Assembly (NCBI RefSeq): GCF_011764565.1
Contig: NZ_AP022871.1
Span: 5,456,320 to 5,520,319 of the forward strand
Reading direction: 5' to 3'
Source: Phytohabitans suffuscus
GTDB lineage: Bacteria; Actinomycetota; Actinomycetes; Mycobacteriales; Micromonosporaceae
Length of the DNA stretch: 64,000 nucleotides
The position numbers and the translations under genes were made by a program. The notes beneath the pieces were generated by a model that had not been told where the DNA came from, did no database searches, and saw nothing but the letters and a program-made list of their open reading frames with translations. This document shows, one piece after another, positions 16,548 through 25,867 of the stretch; the first letter of the stretch is position 1, and every line of letters starts with the position of its first letter.

Positions 16548-17435
16548 CTAGTACCGGTTGACGGCCGGGCCGGTCGGCACCTGGTCGTCGAACTTGCCGG
16601 CCGTGTCCTTCCACGCCTTCTCGTAACGCCCGTCGCTGTACGCCTTTTCGAGCGTGTCGTTGATGAACGTGCGGAAGGCGGTGTCGCCCTTCTTGACGCC
16701 GATGCCGTACGGCTCCTCGGTGAAGTTCTCACCGGCGAGCTTGAACTTGCCCTCGTTGCGGGCGATGAAGCCGAGCAGGATCACGTTGTCGGTGGTGACC
16801 GCGTTGACCTGGCCGCTGTTGAGCGCGTCGATGCACTTCGTGTACACGTCGAAGAGCACCAGCTGCGAGCCCTTGTCGGCCAGGTACTGCTCGATGTTGG
16901 CGGCCGGCGTCGAGCCCTGCACCGAGCAGACCTTCTTGTCGCCGGCCTTGAAGGCGTCCGGGCCGGTGATCGTGGTGTCGTCGGCCTTCACCAGGATGTT
17001 CTGCCCGGCGACGTAGTACGGGCCGGCGAAGTCGATCCGCTCCTTGCGCTTGTCGTTGATCGTGTAGGTGGCGACGACGACGTCCGCCTCGCCCTTCTCG
17101 ATCTTCTCCTCGCGCACCGCGGACGGCGTCTCGATGTACTCGATGTTGCCCTCGGGAATGCCGAGCTCGGTCGCGATGATCTTGCCGATCTCGACGTCGA
17201 AGCCGGCCGGCTTGCCGTCGAGGCCCTTCAGGCCGAAGCCCGGCTGGTCGAACTTGGTGCCGACCACGATCTTCTGCGCCTTGTTGAGCCGTTCCATCGT
17301 GCTGCCGGCCTCGAAGGTCTTGGCCTCGCCGCCGGTGGAACCGGTCTCACCGCTGTCGTCGTCGCCGCCACACGCGGCGACGCCCAACGACAGCACCGCC
17401 GCCGCGGCGATCGCCGTCAAGCGCGCAATACGCAT
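16548..17435 (-). CDS. gluB: glutamate-type substrate-binding lipoprotein
   Basis: Solute receptor of the importer, 295 residues. The signal peptide (residues 1-22) ends in a lipobox with the acylated Cys in LGVAACGGDDDSG, followed by an acidic/Gly linker. The body is a type-II periplasmic-binding fold (KIVVGTKFDQPGFGLKG, GFDVEIGKIIATELG, DVVVATYTINDKRKERIDFAG). The two cysteines in KKVCSVQGS and YTKCIDAL may form a disulfide. Ligand is probably glutamate or a similar acidic or polar amino acid. Lies 60 bp after the ATPase gene. Confidence 0.9.
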   Translation of the reverse strand: MRIARLTAIAAAAVLSLGVAACGGDDDSGETGSTGGEAKTFEAGSTMERLNKAQKIVVGTKFDQPGFGLKGLDGKPAGFDVEIGKIIATELGIPEGNIEYIETPSAVREEKIEKGEADVVVATYTINDKRKERIDFAGPYYVAGQNILVKADDTTITGPDAFKAGDKKVCSVQGSTPAANIEQYLADKGSQLVLFDVYTKCIDALNSGQVNAVTTDNVILLGFIARNEGKFKLAGENFTEEPYGIGVKKGDTAFRTFINDTLEKAYSDGRYEKAWKDTAGKFDDQVPTGPAVNRY

Positions 17436-17495
17436 TGCTTACCCTCCTCTTTCGACGGAGCCCCGAAACCCGGCGGTGCGCTCCACAGTGGACGC

Positions 17496-18251
17496 TTAGT
17501 GCGTCAGGATCTTCGACAGGAAGTCTTTGGCCCGCTCGCTCTGCGGGTTGTTGAAGAACTCGTCGGGTGGCGCCTGCTCGACCAACTGGCCGTCGGCCAT
17601 GAAGACCACCCGGTTGGCGGCGTGCCGCGCGAACCCCATCTCGTGCGTCACCACCACCATCGTCATGCCCTCACGGGCCAGCGACGTCATCACGTCGAGC
17701 ACCTCACCGACCATCTCCGGGTCGAGCGCGCTGGTGGGCTCGTCGAAGAGCATCGCCTTGGGCTGCATCGCCAGGGCCCGGGCGATCGCCGCCCGCTGCT
17801 GCTGACCGCCGGAGAGCTGAGCCGGGTACTTGGCGGCCTGGCTAGCGATGCCCACGCGCTCCAGCAGCGTCATCGCCCGGTCACGGGCCGCCGCCGGCCT
17901 CTCCTTGCGCACCTTGACCGGCCCCAGCGTGACGTTCTGGAGGATGGTCTTGTGCGCGAAGAGGTTGAACGACTGGAAGACCATGCCGACCTCGCTGCGC
18001 AGCCGCGCGAGGGCGCGACCCTCGGCGGGAAGCGGCTGGCCGTCGAACGTGATGCTGCCGGAGTTGATCGGCTCGAGCCTGTTGATCGCCCGGCACAGCG
18101 TGGACTTGCCCGAGCCGGACGGCCCGATCACCACGACCACCTCGCCGCGCTCGACCGAGAGACTGACGTCTTGTAGCACGTGCAGCGGTCCGAACCATTT
18201 GTTGACCGAGTCGAGCACGATGAGCGGTTCGCCCGCTGTCACTGTGGTCAC
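17496..18251 (-). CDS. gluA: amino acid ABC transporter ATP-binding protein (GluA-type)
   Basis: ATPase of the importer, 251 residues. Walker A GPSGSGKST at about 40-48, Q-loop GMVFQSFNLF, signature LSGGQQQRAAIARAL, Walker B AMLFDEPTSALD, and the H-loop VVTHEMGF are all present. First gene of the operon gluABCD. GTG at 18251 is used; ribosome site is poor, so a leaderless transcript is possible. A GTTGGCCGAA/TTCGGCAAC imperfect inverted repeat at 18280-18305 lies in the divergent region and may bind a regulator. Confidence 0.93.
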   Translation of the reverse strand: MTTVTAGEPLIVLDSVNKWFGPLHVLQDVSLSVERGEVVVVIGPSGSGKSTLCRAINRLEPINSGSITFDGQPLPAEGRALARLRSEVGMVFQSFNLFAHKTILQNVTLGPVKVRKERPAAARDRAMTLLERVGIASQAAKYPAQLSGGQQQRAAIARALAMQPKAMLFDEPTSALDPEMVGEVLDVMTSLAREGMTMVVVTHEMGFARHAANRVVFMADGQLVEQAPPDEFFNNPQSERAKDFLSKILTH

Positions 18252-18399
18252 CGCCCTGTAACGTCACGACTACTCTCGGTTGGCCGAACCCCTCGGCTTC
18301 GGCAACTTTAAGCGGGCCGGAGTACGGGAATGCCACTTACTTGGTCACGGAGGAGTAACACCGGCCACGCGTTCCGTGCCGGACAGCCACCATCGAAGT

Positions 18400-18897
18400 A
18401 TGAAAACCCCGGCCGCCATCTGGACCTGGTCGGTGGATGCCCGGATCTATCCGGCCCGGTTGTGTGCCGCGCTCGAAGCGGTGCTCGTCCGGCCGGTGGT
18501 CCCGCTGGGTGCCGCCGACCCCGCCCGATTGCCGGCGGATGCGGTGATCTGCGACGTGTGGCACACCTCGGGAGACTTTCCCACGATCGTGGAGTGCTAC
18601 GGGCCGCCGGCGGGTGTGGCGGAGGCGGCCGTGGTCGCCGCGCTCGCCCGGTACCTCGGCCGCCGCTGCCTGGTCGCCGACGACACGCTCAACCCGGGCC
18701 GCCACCTGCTCGCCATGCCGGACGGCACGCTCCGCCCGACGCACGTCGACATCGCCGACACCGACGACGGGGCCGCGCACTCCAACGCCCGGCCGTGCAC
18801 GATCGCGACCCAGCGCTGCCGGGATTCGGACGAGTGCCGCCAGTCGCGCTGGGAGCCGGACCACGTGGTCGCCGCGCCGGACCTGACCGCGGCCTGA
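18400..18897 (+). CDS. hypothetical protein
   Basis: A 165-residue soluble protein that I do not recognise. It starts MKTPAAIWTWSVDARIYPA and contains CDVWHTSGDFPTIVECYGP and a C-terminal Cys-containing tail (RPCTIATQRCRDSDECRQS) with four cysteines that might bind metal. It is divergent from gluA across 148 bp. ATG at 18400 lacks a clear ribosome site; a longer reading to 18280 is open but not attractive. The stop is 2 bp from the stop of the convergent DUF899 gene. Confidence 0.65.
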   Translation: MKTPAAIWTWSVDARIYPARLCAALEAVLVRPVVPLGAADPARLPADAVICDVWHTSGDFPTIVECYGPPAGVAEAAVVAALARYLGRRCLVADDTLNPGRHLLAMPDGTLRPTHVDIADTDDGAAHSNARPCTIATQRCRDSDECRQSRWEPDHVVAAPDLTAA

Positions 18898-18899
18898 CG

Positions 18900-19692
18900 T
18901 CAGTGGTGGTGGCCGTGCCGGCCGAGGGTGTCCGCGGGGGTCGCGCCGGGGCGGGTCCACTGCGGGACGGGGCGGCTCGTCGGGCCCCAGGTGGCGTTCC
19001 CGTCCGCGTCCGAGCGCCAGAACCAGCACGGGCCGCGCCCTCGGGCCAGCCCTCGGGGTTGTCCTGCCACGCCTCGCCGCGACCGTAGGGCGTCAGGTCG
19101 AGTAGGGCGAAGGACCCGTTGAAAGGCTCGTTGCCACGGCCCGTCGTGGAGTAGGTGAGGAACGCGCGGTCGCCGTCGCGCAGGAAGCACGTGGTGTAAC
19201 CCATGCTGCCGCCGACTGGCGCCGCCACGCCGCGCACCGAGTACCAGGGCTGGGTGTAGCCCATGAACTCGACGTAGGCGACGACCTCGTCCCATTGGCC
19301 GGTGGTCAGGATGGCGAACGAGACGCCGCGGGCGTTGAGGTAGACGGCGTCCTTCAGGTGCCAGGCCGCGTAGGTGCAGCCCTCGCACTGCCCTGGTGCG
19401 GCGCGCCGTCGTACCACATGTGCTTGTAGACCACGAGCTCGTCGCGGCCCTGGAACAGGTCGAGGAACGGGACCGGCCCGTCTGGCCCGACGACCTCGAC
19501 CGCCCCGTCGACCTCCACCATCGGCAGCCGGCGGCGGGCCGCGGCGATCGCGTCACCCTCGCGGGTGTGGGCCTTCTCACGGACCAGAAGCTCGTCCCGG
19601 GCGGCCTGCCAGGTCGCCCGGTCGACGACGGGCGGACGGCCGGTCGGCGCGGTGGTCGGGTCATTCGGCCTGGTCGTCACGGTGTCCTCCAT
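18900..19692 (-). CDS. DUF899 (thioredoxin-like) protein, with two frameshifts
   Basis: DUF899 proteins have a thioredoxin-like fold with a CxxC centre and are of unknown role. The frames join as follows: residues 1-100 (ATG at 19692, ARRRLPMVEVDGAVEVVGP, VVYKHMWYDGAPHQG) in one frame; then QCEGCTYAAWHLKDAVYLN through ALLDLTPYGRGEAWQ in a second; then GPCWFWRSDADGNATWGP to the His-rich end in a third. One missing base near 19391-19393 and one near 19038-19040, both at runs of C, restore 264 residues. The paralogue at 47484-48167 is intact and shares CxGCT and RRRLPMV. Its own gene lies downstream of the A6/A7 element. Confidence 0.82.
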
Positions 19693-19803
19693 GGTGTCTG
19701 GTGACGGGCGGCGTCATCTGACGCCGGCGATACCAGAACAGACCGGCGACCTGGCCGAAACTCATCGCCGCGGGCCCGACAACTGCCAACCACCGCCTTC
19801 AGG

Positions 19804-19840
19804 CCGCCCTCAGCCGGCTGAGGCTGCCCGCTGAGGGCGG
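19804..19840 (-). terminator. strong hairpin upstream of DUF899
   Basis: CCGCCCTCAGC (19804-19814) and GCTGAGGGCGG (19830-19840) are perfect complements with a 15-nt loop. On the minus strand it follows DUF2277 and precedes the DUF899 gene, so a terminator or attenuator is possible. Confidence 0.4.
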
Positions 19841-19892
19841 GCCGGATCTCTTCCAAGGGATCGCCGTGGTCGGTGGCCATCAAACGGGCTTT

Positions 19893-20152
19893 GAGCTACC
19901 GCGATGTCCGCGGTGGTCCAGACCGCTGCTCCCGCGGCCTCACCCTCCGCCTCACACACCCGGCGGTGGTTGATCAGGGACTTTGGTGGGCGTGTCGGCC
20001 GGCGTAAAGTCCCTGATCAACAAGAGGCCCGGCCTACGCGGGCCGCGGTCGGCCGTGACCCGCCGCCTGAAAGGGCGGGGTCGGGTCGTGTCACGCGAGG
20101 GGCGAGGCCGCGGGAGCAACGGTCCGGACCACGACGGACGTCGCGGTAGCCC
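19893..20152. mobile_element. MITE-like element bounded by inverted A repeats (copies 6 and 7)
   Basis: A forward A repeat (19893-19950) and a reverse A repeat (20095-20152), each 58 bp, form terminal inverted repeats of a 260-bp noncoding unit. Inside, GTTGATCAGGGACTTT (19969-19984) and its exact complement (20006-20021) form a 16-bp hairpin with a 21-nt loop. Flanks read TTT before and AAA after, extending the symmetry. No transposase gene is present and no target duplication could be established. The mobile nature is inference from the structure and from the similar inverted pairs at 13.1-14.4 and 25.4-26.3 kb. Confidence 0.5.
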
Positions 20153-20211
20153 AAATCTTCAAAAGGACAAGCTGGCGTCACCCGGCCACGGCAACCCCTG
20201 GAACAGGTCGT

Positions 20212-20490
20212 CTAGCCGCGGCCCGAGGCCAGGCGGGCGGCGCGGGCCTTGTCGCGGCGCACCTCGGGGGTGTCCGCGTTCGGGCTGGGGCGCACGACGA
20301 GGTCGGCGAGCATGGTCCGGGTGGCGTCCGCCACCGCGGCGACGGCGGTGTGGAAGGCCTCCGCGTTGTGGGCGGCGGGCGTGCGGAAGCCCGAGATCTT
20401 GCGGACGTACTGCAGCGCCGCCGCCTGGATGTCAGCCTCGGTGACCTCCTCGACGAACGGCTCCCGCAAGGTCATGATGCTCCGGCACAT
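20212..20490 (-). CDS. DUF2277 family protein
   Basis: A 92-residue protein with MCRSIMTLREPFVEEVTEAD at the start and LQYVRKISGFRTPAAHNAEAF in the middle, which is the DUF2277 pattern; function unknown. The ATG at 20490 is preceded by GAGGAGGT. It is divergent from miaB across 36 bp, a conserved arrangement in related genomes. Confidence 0.85.
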   Translation of the reverse strand: MCRSIMTLREPFVEEVTEADIQAAALQYVRKISGFRTPAAHNAEAFHTAVAAVADATRTMLADLVVRPSPNADTPEVRRDKARAARLASGRG

Positions 20491-20526
20491 GTGGTTACCT
20501 CCTCGACAGTTAGTCTTGACTCTGCC

Positions 20527-22037
20527 ATGACTACCGCACCCACCGGCAACCCGCGCACCTACCAGGTGCGCACCTACGGCTGCCAGATGAACGTCCACGA
20601 CTCCGAGCGGATCTCCGGCCTCATGGAGCAGGCCGGCTATGTGCGCGCGGCCGAGTCGGACGAGCCGGACGTGGTGGTCTTCAACACCTGCGCGGTGCGG
20701 GAAAACGCCGACAACCGCCTCTACGGCAACCTCGGTCACCTGCGCCCGGTCAAGGACAAGCACCCCGGCATGCAGATCGCGGTCGGCGGCTGCCTGGCGC
20801 AGAAGGACCGCGGCGAGATCGTGAGCCGGGCGCCCTGGGTCGACGTCGTGTTCGGCACGCACAACATCGGCTCGCTGCCGGCGCTGCTGGAGCGCGCCCG
20901 CCACAACTCCGCCGCCGAGGTGGAGATCCTCGAGTCGCTGGAGGTCTTCCCTCCACGCTGCCGACGCGCCGCGAGTCGACGTACGCGGGATGGGTCTCGA
21001 TCTCGGTGGGGTGCAACAACACCTGCACCTTCTGCATCGTCCCGTCGCTGCGCGGCAAGGAGAAGGACCGCCGGCCGGGCGAGATCCTCGCCGAGGTGGA
21101 GGCGCTGGTCGCCGAGGGCGTGCTGGAGGTGACCCTCCTCGGGCAGAACGTCAACTCGTACGGGGTGGAGTTCGGCGACCGGCTCGCCTTCGGCAAGCTG
21201 CTGCGCGCCACGGGCGGCATCGAGGGGCTGGAGCGGGTGCGCTTCACGAGCCCGCACCCCAAGGACTTCACCGACGACGTGATCGCCGCGATGGCCGAGA
21301 CGCCCAACGTCTGCCACCAGCTGCACATGCCGCTCCAGTCCGGCTCCGACGCGGTGCTCAGGTCGATGCGCCGCTCGTACCGGGCCGATAAGTACCTCGG
21401 CATCATCGAGAAGGTGCGCGCGGCCATGCCCGACGCGGCCATCACCACCGACATCATCGTGGGCTTCCCGGGCGAGACCGAAGACGACTTCGCGCGCACG
21501 CTCGACGTGGTGCGGGAGGCGCGGTTCTCGGGCGCGTTCACGTTCCAGTACTCCAAGCGCCCCGGCACCCCCGCCGCGACCATGCCCGACCAGCTTCCCA
21601 AGCAGGTGGTGCGGGAGCGGTACGACCGGCTGATGGCGGTCGTCGAAGACGTCACCTGGGCGGAAAACAAGGCGCTCGTCGGCGAGACCGTCGAGGTGCT
21701 GGTGGCCGTCGGCGAGGGGCGCAAGGACGAGCGCACCGGACGCCTCTCCGGCCGGGCCCGCGACGGCCGGCTGGTCCACTTCGCGACGGCGCCAGCCCGA
21801 GCGGACGGCGAGCACAGCGGCACCGGCGCGCACGGCCTCGCCAGCGGCGCCGCGGACCAGATCCGGCCGGGCGACATCGTGCACACCGTCGTGACGTACG
21901 CGGCGCCCCACCACCTCAACGCCGACGGCGCGCCGCTGCACCACCGGCGCACCCGGGCCGGCGACGCGTGGGAGAAGGGGCGGGCACCCCGTACACCCGG
22001 GGTGCTGCTCGGGATGCCCGCCGTCCGTCCTTCTTAG
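20527..22037 (+). CDS. miaB: tRNA-2-methylthio-N6-dimethylallyladenosine synthase MiaB, with a frameshift
   Basis: MiaB is a radical-SAM methylthiotransferase acting on i6A37 of tRNA, the step after MiaA (encoded at 32621-33511). The N-terminal MTTase domain has its three cluster cysteines in TYGCQMNVHDSER, FNTCAVRENADNR and VGGCLAQKDRG. The frame is lost at CCC 20949-20951 and resumes in GWVSISVGCNNTCTFC, the radical-SAM CxxxCxxC. One added C gives an intact protein of about 503 residues with the C-terminal TRAM domain. Terminal stop is 22 bp from the convergent pectate lyase stop; a 26-bp sequence with TTCTTAGAGGGAGATCC is duplicated there. Confidence 0.92.
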
Positions 22038-22059
22038 AGGGAGATCCGTCCAGCCCTTC

Positions 22060-23415
22060 TTAGAGGGAGATCCGTCCCGCGCCGGCGCCACCGGACACGA
22101 TGGACTTCACGTTGCAGGCCGTGTCGAGCTGGTACGAGTACGGGATGCCGGCCACGCTGCCGCCGGTCTGGCCGCTGCCGGAGTTGACGAAGCAGTTGTT
22201 GCGCGCCACGAGCGTGCCGGGGCCCGAGGAACCCTCGCCCAGGTGGTACGGGTCGTCGGTGTTCTCGAAGTAGTTCCCCTCGACCAGCACGCCCGCGCCC
22301 TCGGTGGACGCCACGCCGTAGCCGCCGACGTTGCTGTAGAGGTTGTTGTACACGTGCACCGGGTTGCCGAAGCGCACGCGCGGGTGGCGCTGGTTGGAGC
22401 CGTCGAACCAGTTGTGGTGGTAGGTCACGCGCAGGTGCCCCACGTCCTGGCCGGCGTTGTCGTCGCTGTGCCCGAGGAGCATCGACTTGTCGTGGCCGTA
22501 CACGCGGTTCCACGAGACGGTGACGAAGTCGGAGCCGCGCTTGATGTCGACCGCGCCGTCGTACCCGGCGGTGAAGCTGTTGTGGTCGATCCAGATGTTG
22601 GTGGCCGACTCCTGGACGTTGATCGCGTCGTCGTCCCAGCCGCGGAAGCTCAGGTTGCGGATGATGACGTTGCGGTCGCCGTTGATGTTGAAGCCGCAGC
22701 CGGAGATCGTGGCGCCCGAGTTGCCGATGATGGTCTTGTTGGAGCGGACCCGCAGCATGCCCGAGCACGAGATCGTGCCGGAGACCCGGATGACCGACGC
22801 GCTGGTCGACCCGAGGGCGCTGGTCAGCGCGGACGCCGAGGTGACCGTGGTGGTCGGGGCGCTGCCGCCGCCGGAGGTGCCGCCGTTCTGGGTGGCCCAG
22901 CCGACCAGGCCGGTCTGCGGCGGGTTGTTCGGTGGAGGCGTGGAAGGTGGCGCGCCGGTGGTCGGGTTGGTGCCGGGAGTGGTCGGCGAGACGCTGCCCG
23001 TACAGGCCGTCCCGTTGACCGCGAAGTTCGTCGGCACCGGGTTGGTGCTGTTGTTCCACGAGCCGTTGAAGCCGAAGCTGGCGCTCGCGTTGGTGGCGAG
23101 GCTGCCGTTGTAGCCGGCGTTCTGGGCGGTGACCTGGCTGCCGCTCTGCGTCACGGTGGCGTTCCACGCCTGGGTGACGGTCTGTCCGGCCGTGTACGAC
23201 CAGGTGAGCGTCCAACTCGTGATCGGGTCGCCGAGGTTGGTGACGGTGACGCTGGCGCCGAAGCCGCCCGGCCACGAGTTGCTGACGGTGTAGCCGACCC
23301 GGCACCCGGCCGCGGCCTGGGCTCCGGTGGCGGCGACGAGGACCCCCGCCGCGGAGAGCGCGGTGGCGGCGGTCGCCGCCGTGAACAGCGCGGTGCGGCG
23401 CCGTGTTGTGAGCAT
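22060..23415 (-). CDS. secreted pectate lyase (PL1) with N-terminal CBM2
   Basis: A secreted pectin-degrading enzyme of 451 residues. Residues 1-35 are a twin-Arg-containing signal region (MLTTRRRTALF then a hydrophobic stretch to AQAAAG). Residues about 36-140 form a family 2 carbohydrate-binding module (CRVGYTVSNSWPGGFGASV, with conserved Cys at both ends and tryptophans). A Thr/Pro/Gly linker follows. Residues about 190-451 are the right-handed beta-helix PL1 domain (NVIIRNLSFRGWDDDAINVQ, WIDHNSFT, YHHNWFDGSNQRHPRVRFG, with the likely catalytic Arg in HPRVRFG). AGGAG precedes the ATG. CebR/LacI-type operators lie upstream; the GH5 gene is the next neighbour. Confidence 0.93.
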   Translation of the reverse strand: MLTTRRRTALFTAATAATALSAAGVLVAATGAQAAAGCRVGYTVSNSWPGGFGASVTVTNLGDPITSWTLTWSYTAGQTVTQAWNATVTQSGSQVTAQNAGYNGSLATNASASFGFNGSWNNSTNPVPTNFAVNGTACTGSVSPTTPGTNPTTGAPPSTPPPNNPPQTGLVGWATQNGGTSGGGSAPTTTVTSASALTSALGSTSASVIRVSGTISCSGMLRVRSNKTIIGNSGATISGCGFNINGDRNVIIRNLSFRGWDDDAINVQESATNIWIDHNSFTAGYDGAVDIKRGSDFVTVSWNRVYGHDKSMLLGHSDDNAGQDVGHLRVTYHHNWFDGSNQRHPRVRFGNPVHVYNNLYSNVGGYGVASTEGAGVLVEGNYFENTDDPYHLGEGSSGPGTLVARNNCFVNSGSGQTGGSVAGIPYSYQLDTACNVKSIVSGGAGAGRISL

Positions 23416-23510
23416 GCTGGTCTCCTGGGCTCGTGCGAGGGCGCTGCCCAGTTCGCCCTCGCGGGGATGGTCGCGGGGATGGTCGTGGGGATGTGGAAAC
23501 TCATCCGGCT

Positions 23511-23540
23511 CAGCGCTTCCATCCCGGAGGTAAGCGCTTT
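23511..23540. promoter_or_regulatory. two LacI-type operator-like palindromes
   Basis: TAAGCGCTTT (23531-23540) and CAGCGCTTCC (23511-23520), both centred on AGCGCT, lie 96-125 bp upstream of the pectate lyase start. Sites centred on AGCGCT or GAAAGCGCTTTC are used by LacI-family repressors of polysaccharide genes. Confidence 0.4.
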
Positions 23541-23558
23541 CCCATGAAAGCACGAATC

Positions 23559-23594
23559 GGGGCGCCACTCAAGGATGTCGATGAATGGCGCCCC
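23559..23594 (-). terminator. terminator hairpin after the GH5 gene
   Basis: GGGGCGCCA (23559-23567) and TGGCGCCCC (23586-23594) are perfect complements, 14 bp downstream of the GH5 stop on the minus strand. Confidence 0.65.
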
Positions 23595-23607
23595 TGGTCC
23601 GGTTCGT

Positions 23608-25293
23608 TTACGCCGTTGCGGTGCAGTTGGCGCCGTTGAGCCGTACGCTCGCCGGCGCGGTGGCCGTACCGTTCGCGGTGAAGCCGATCGTCACCGAGCC
23701 GCCGACCGGCAGCGACGGGCTCCACGACGGCGCCGCGGCGGTCACGGTGGTGCCGCTCTGGGTCACGGTGGCGTTCCAGCCGCTGCTGAGCGTCACGCCC
23801 GACGGCCAGGTCCAGACGACGCTCCACGGGTTGATCGCGCTGTTGCTGTTGTTGCGCACGGTCAGGTTGCCCTGGAAGCCACCCTGCCAGGCGTTCGTCT
23901 GCTGGTACGTGACCTGGCAGCCGAGCGGCCCGTTGGTCGTGGGCGGCGGCCCGGTGGTAGGCGGTGGCCCGGTCGTGGGCGGTGGCCCGGTGGTGGGTGG
24001 TGGCCCGGTCGTGGGTGGCGGGCCGGTGGTGGGCGGCGGGCCCGTCGTGGGTCCGCTGGTGGGACCACCGCCGACCGGCGCGATCAGGTACGGCTGCAGG
24101 ATCGCCTGTTTCTCCGTGTTGATGTTGGTCCAGTCGTCGAGCGCGATGCCGCCGGTGTCACCCGAGTTGGGGTTCCACGACCAGTACGTGAACGACATGC
24201 CGTTGACGCCGGTACCGGTGTACCGCATCAACTCCCGCAGCCACACCTTGTCCTTCGGGTCGGCGAGGGTGCTGCCGAACTCGCCCATCATGATCGGCGC
24301 GACGTTCTGCTTGTACAGGTAGCCCCAGAAGCCGTCCCAGATCGCCGGCAGGTTGGCGGGGTAGTCGGGCTCGTCGAACCAGTCCTGGTGGTACACCGAT
24401 ATCGCGTACTCGTGCGGCGAGTAGACGAGCCGGTTGGCCACGTTGAGCCGGACCGGAAACTCGCCCGCCTTGGACAGGTTGCCACCCCACCAGCCGCAGC
24501 TCTCGTCGTTGCTGGGATCGCCGTCCCACACGTTCGACAGGCCGCCGCTGGGGCAGCTCACGCCCTCCACGAAGATCAGCCAGTTGGGTTGTACCCCCAG
24601 GATGGCGTTGCCGGCACGCTCCGCGGCCAGGCGCCAGTCGCGGGTCTGCACGCCACAGCCCCAGCAGGCGCCGGTCGCGTTGGGGTTGGTGCCCTCCGCG
24701 TGCGGCTCGTTGTGCAGGTCGGCCCCGATCACGGTGGTGTTGCCCGCGTACCGCCGGGCCAGCATCTGCCAGTCGCTGATCCAGGTCGCCTCGGAGACCG
24801 TCGGCGTGTACCAGAGCGCCGACTGCCCAGCCGCCGTCGGCCGGTGCCGGTCGAGGATCACCCGCATACCCTTGCTGCCGGCGTAGGCGATGACCTTGTC
24901 GAGGATCTGCAGCGGCGAGTTGCCCGCCAGGTCCGGGTTGACGAAGTCGTTGATCCCGGTCGCGACCGCGCCGGACTTGAGGGCGTCGTTGGAGTAGGGG
25001 ATGCGCAGCGTGTTGTAGCCCAGGCTGGCCATCTTGTCGAGCTGGTTGCGCCAGGGGTTGTTGGACCACAGGCCGTGGAACGTCTTGTTGTCGGTCTCCA
25101 TGCCGAACCAGTTGATGCCGGTCAGCCGGACGGTCGCGCCCGTACTGTCGACGATCTTGTTGCCGCTGGTGCGCAGGTATCCGGTGCCGGTCCCCGCCGC
25201 GAGCGCCGCCGGCGCCATGGCGATGGCGACGAGGAATCCAGCGGCTGCGGCGGTGAGGACGGCAAGGGCGCTCGCGAGCGCTCTGCGGGACAT
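23608..25293 (-). CDS. secreted GH5 cellulase with C-terminal CBM2
   Basis: A secreted endoglucanase-type enzyme of 561 residues. Residues 1-38 are a signal peptide (RRALASALAVLTAAAAG to AALAAG). The family 5 domain spans about 40-405: LTGINWFGME, NTLRIPYSND, acid/base Glu in DLHNEPHAEG at about 195, and nucleophile Glu in IMMGEFGSTL at about 337. A linker of (GPPPTT) repeats covers about 411-454. The C-terminal CBM2 (CQVTYQQTNAWQGGFQGNL to NGANC) ends the protein. Both catalytic residues are present, so activity is expected; substrate specificity is inferred. GGAG lies 10 nt before the ATG. Confidence 0.94.
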   Translation of the reverse strand: MSRRALASALAVLTAAAAGFLVAIAMAPAALAAGTGTGYLRTSGNKIVDSTGATVRLTGINWFGMETDNKTFHGLWSNNPWRNQLDKMASLGYNTLRIPYSNDALKSGAVATGINDFVNPDLAGNSPLQILDKVIAYAGSKGMRVILDRHRPTAAGQSALWYTPTVSEATWISDWQMLARRYAGNTTVIGADLHNEPHAEGTNPNATGACWGCGVQTRDWRLAAERAGNAILGVQPNWLIFVEGVSCPSGGLSNVWDGDPSNDESCGWWGGNLSKAGEFPVRLNVANRLVYSPHEYAISVYHQDWFDEPDYPANLPAIWDGFWGYLYKQNVAPIMMGEFGSTLADPKDKVWLRELMRYTGTGVNGMSFTYWSWNPNSGDTGGIALDDWTNINTEKQAILQPYLIAPVGGGPTSGPTTGPPPTTGPPPTTGPPPTTGPPPTTGPPPTTGPPPTTNGPLGCQVTYQQTNAWQGGFQGNLTVRNNSNSAINPWSVVWTWPSGVTLSSGWNATVTQSGTTVTAAAPSWSPSLPVGGSVTIGFTANGTATAPASVRLNGANCTATA

Positions 25294-25394
25294 TGCCAGG
25301 TTTCTCCGTTCAGAGGAATGCAGCGTCGAGGAAAGAACGTTGCCCTGGCTCCGCCGCCCATTCTGATACCTGCGAATGCCCTCGTCAAACCATT

Positions 25395-25452
25395 GAGCTA
25401 CCGCGATGTCCGCGCTGGTCCGGACCGTCGCTCCCGCGGCCTCACCCTCCGC
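25395..25452 (+). repeat. A repeat, copy 8 (forward, complete)
   Basis: Full-length forward copy, preceded by ATT; it faces the interrupted reverse copy at 26231-26339. Confidence 0.7.
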
Positions 25453-25819
25453 GCTTCTCGCCGCGACCGCGGATCCGACCACCTGCCGCCGGCGGCGGCG
25501 CCCGCCGCCGGTCGCGTCGAACGGTGAGGACAAACCAACCCTGACCCGAGTCTGGCGATCTGTCGGGATCATGGATCCCGGTTAGGTCGTTCAGAGGGCT
25601 TTCGGGGTCAGGGTGTGAGGTGGTTCGGGTGTCCACCACGATCCGCGCCTTGGGCCGGCCTCTGAATGTCGATCATGGGGATAGGGCGGTCACCGAAGCA
25701 ACCGCCCGTACGGGCCACTGTGGACAGACCCGCACGCCCGACCCGGAAGCGACCTCCGCGCCCGACGCTTTCTGCCGGTTTGTCCCCTGGCGGTAGAGCC
25801 TGGGGGACCGGTTCCGGCG

Positions 25820-25867
25820 GATCGTGGTACGGATCCGCCCCTCTGGGGGCAGGTTCATACCACGATC
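25820..25867 (+). repeat. B palindrome, copy 2
   Basis: 48-nt palindrome with perfect arms GATCGTGGTA / TACCACGATC and the inner hairpin GCCCC TCT GGGGGC. About 60 bases to the left (CTTTCTGCCGGTTTGTCCC and onward) match the flanks of copies 1 and 5. Confidence 0.75.
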
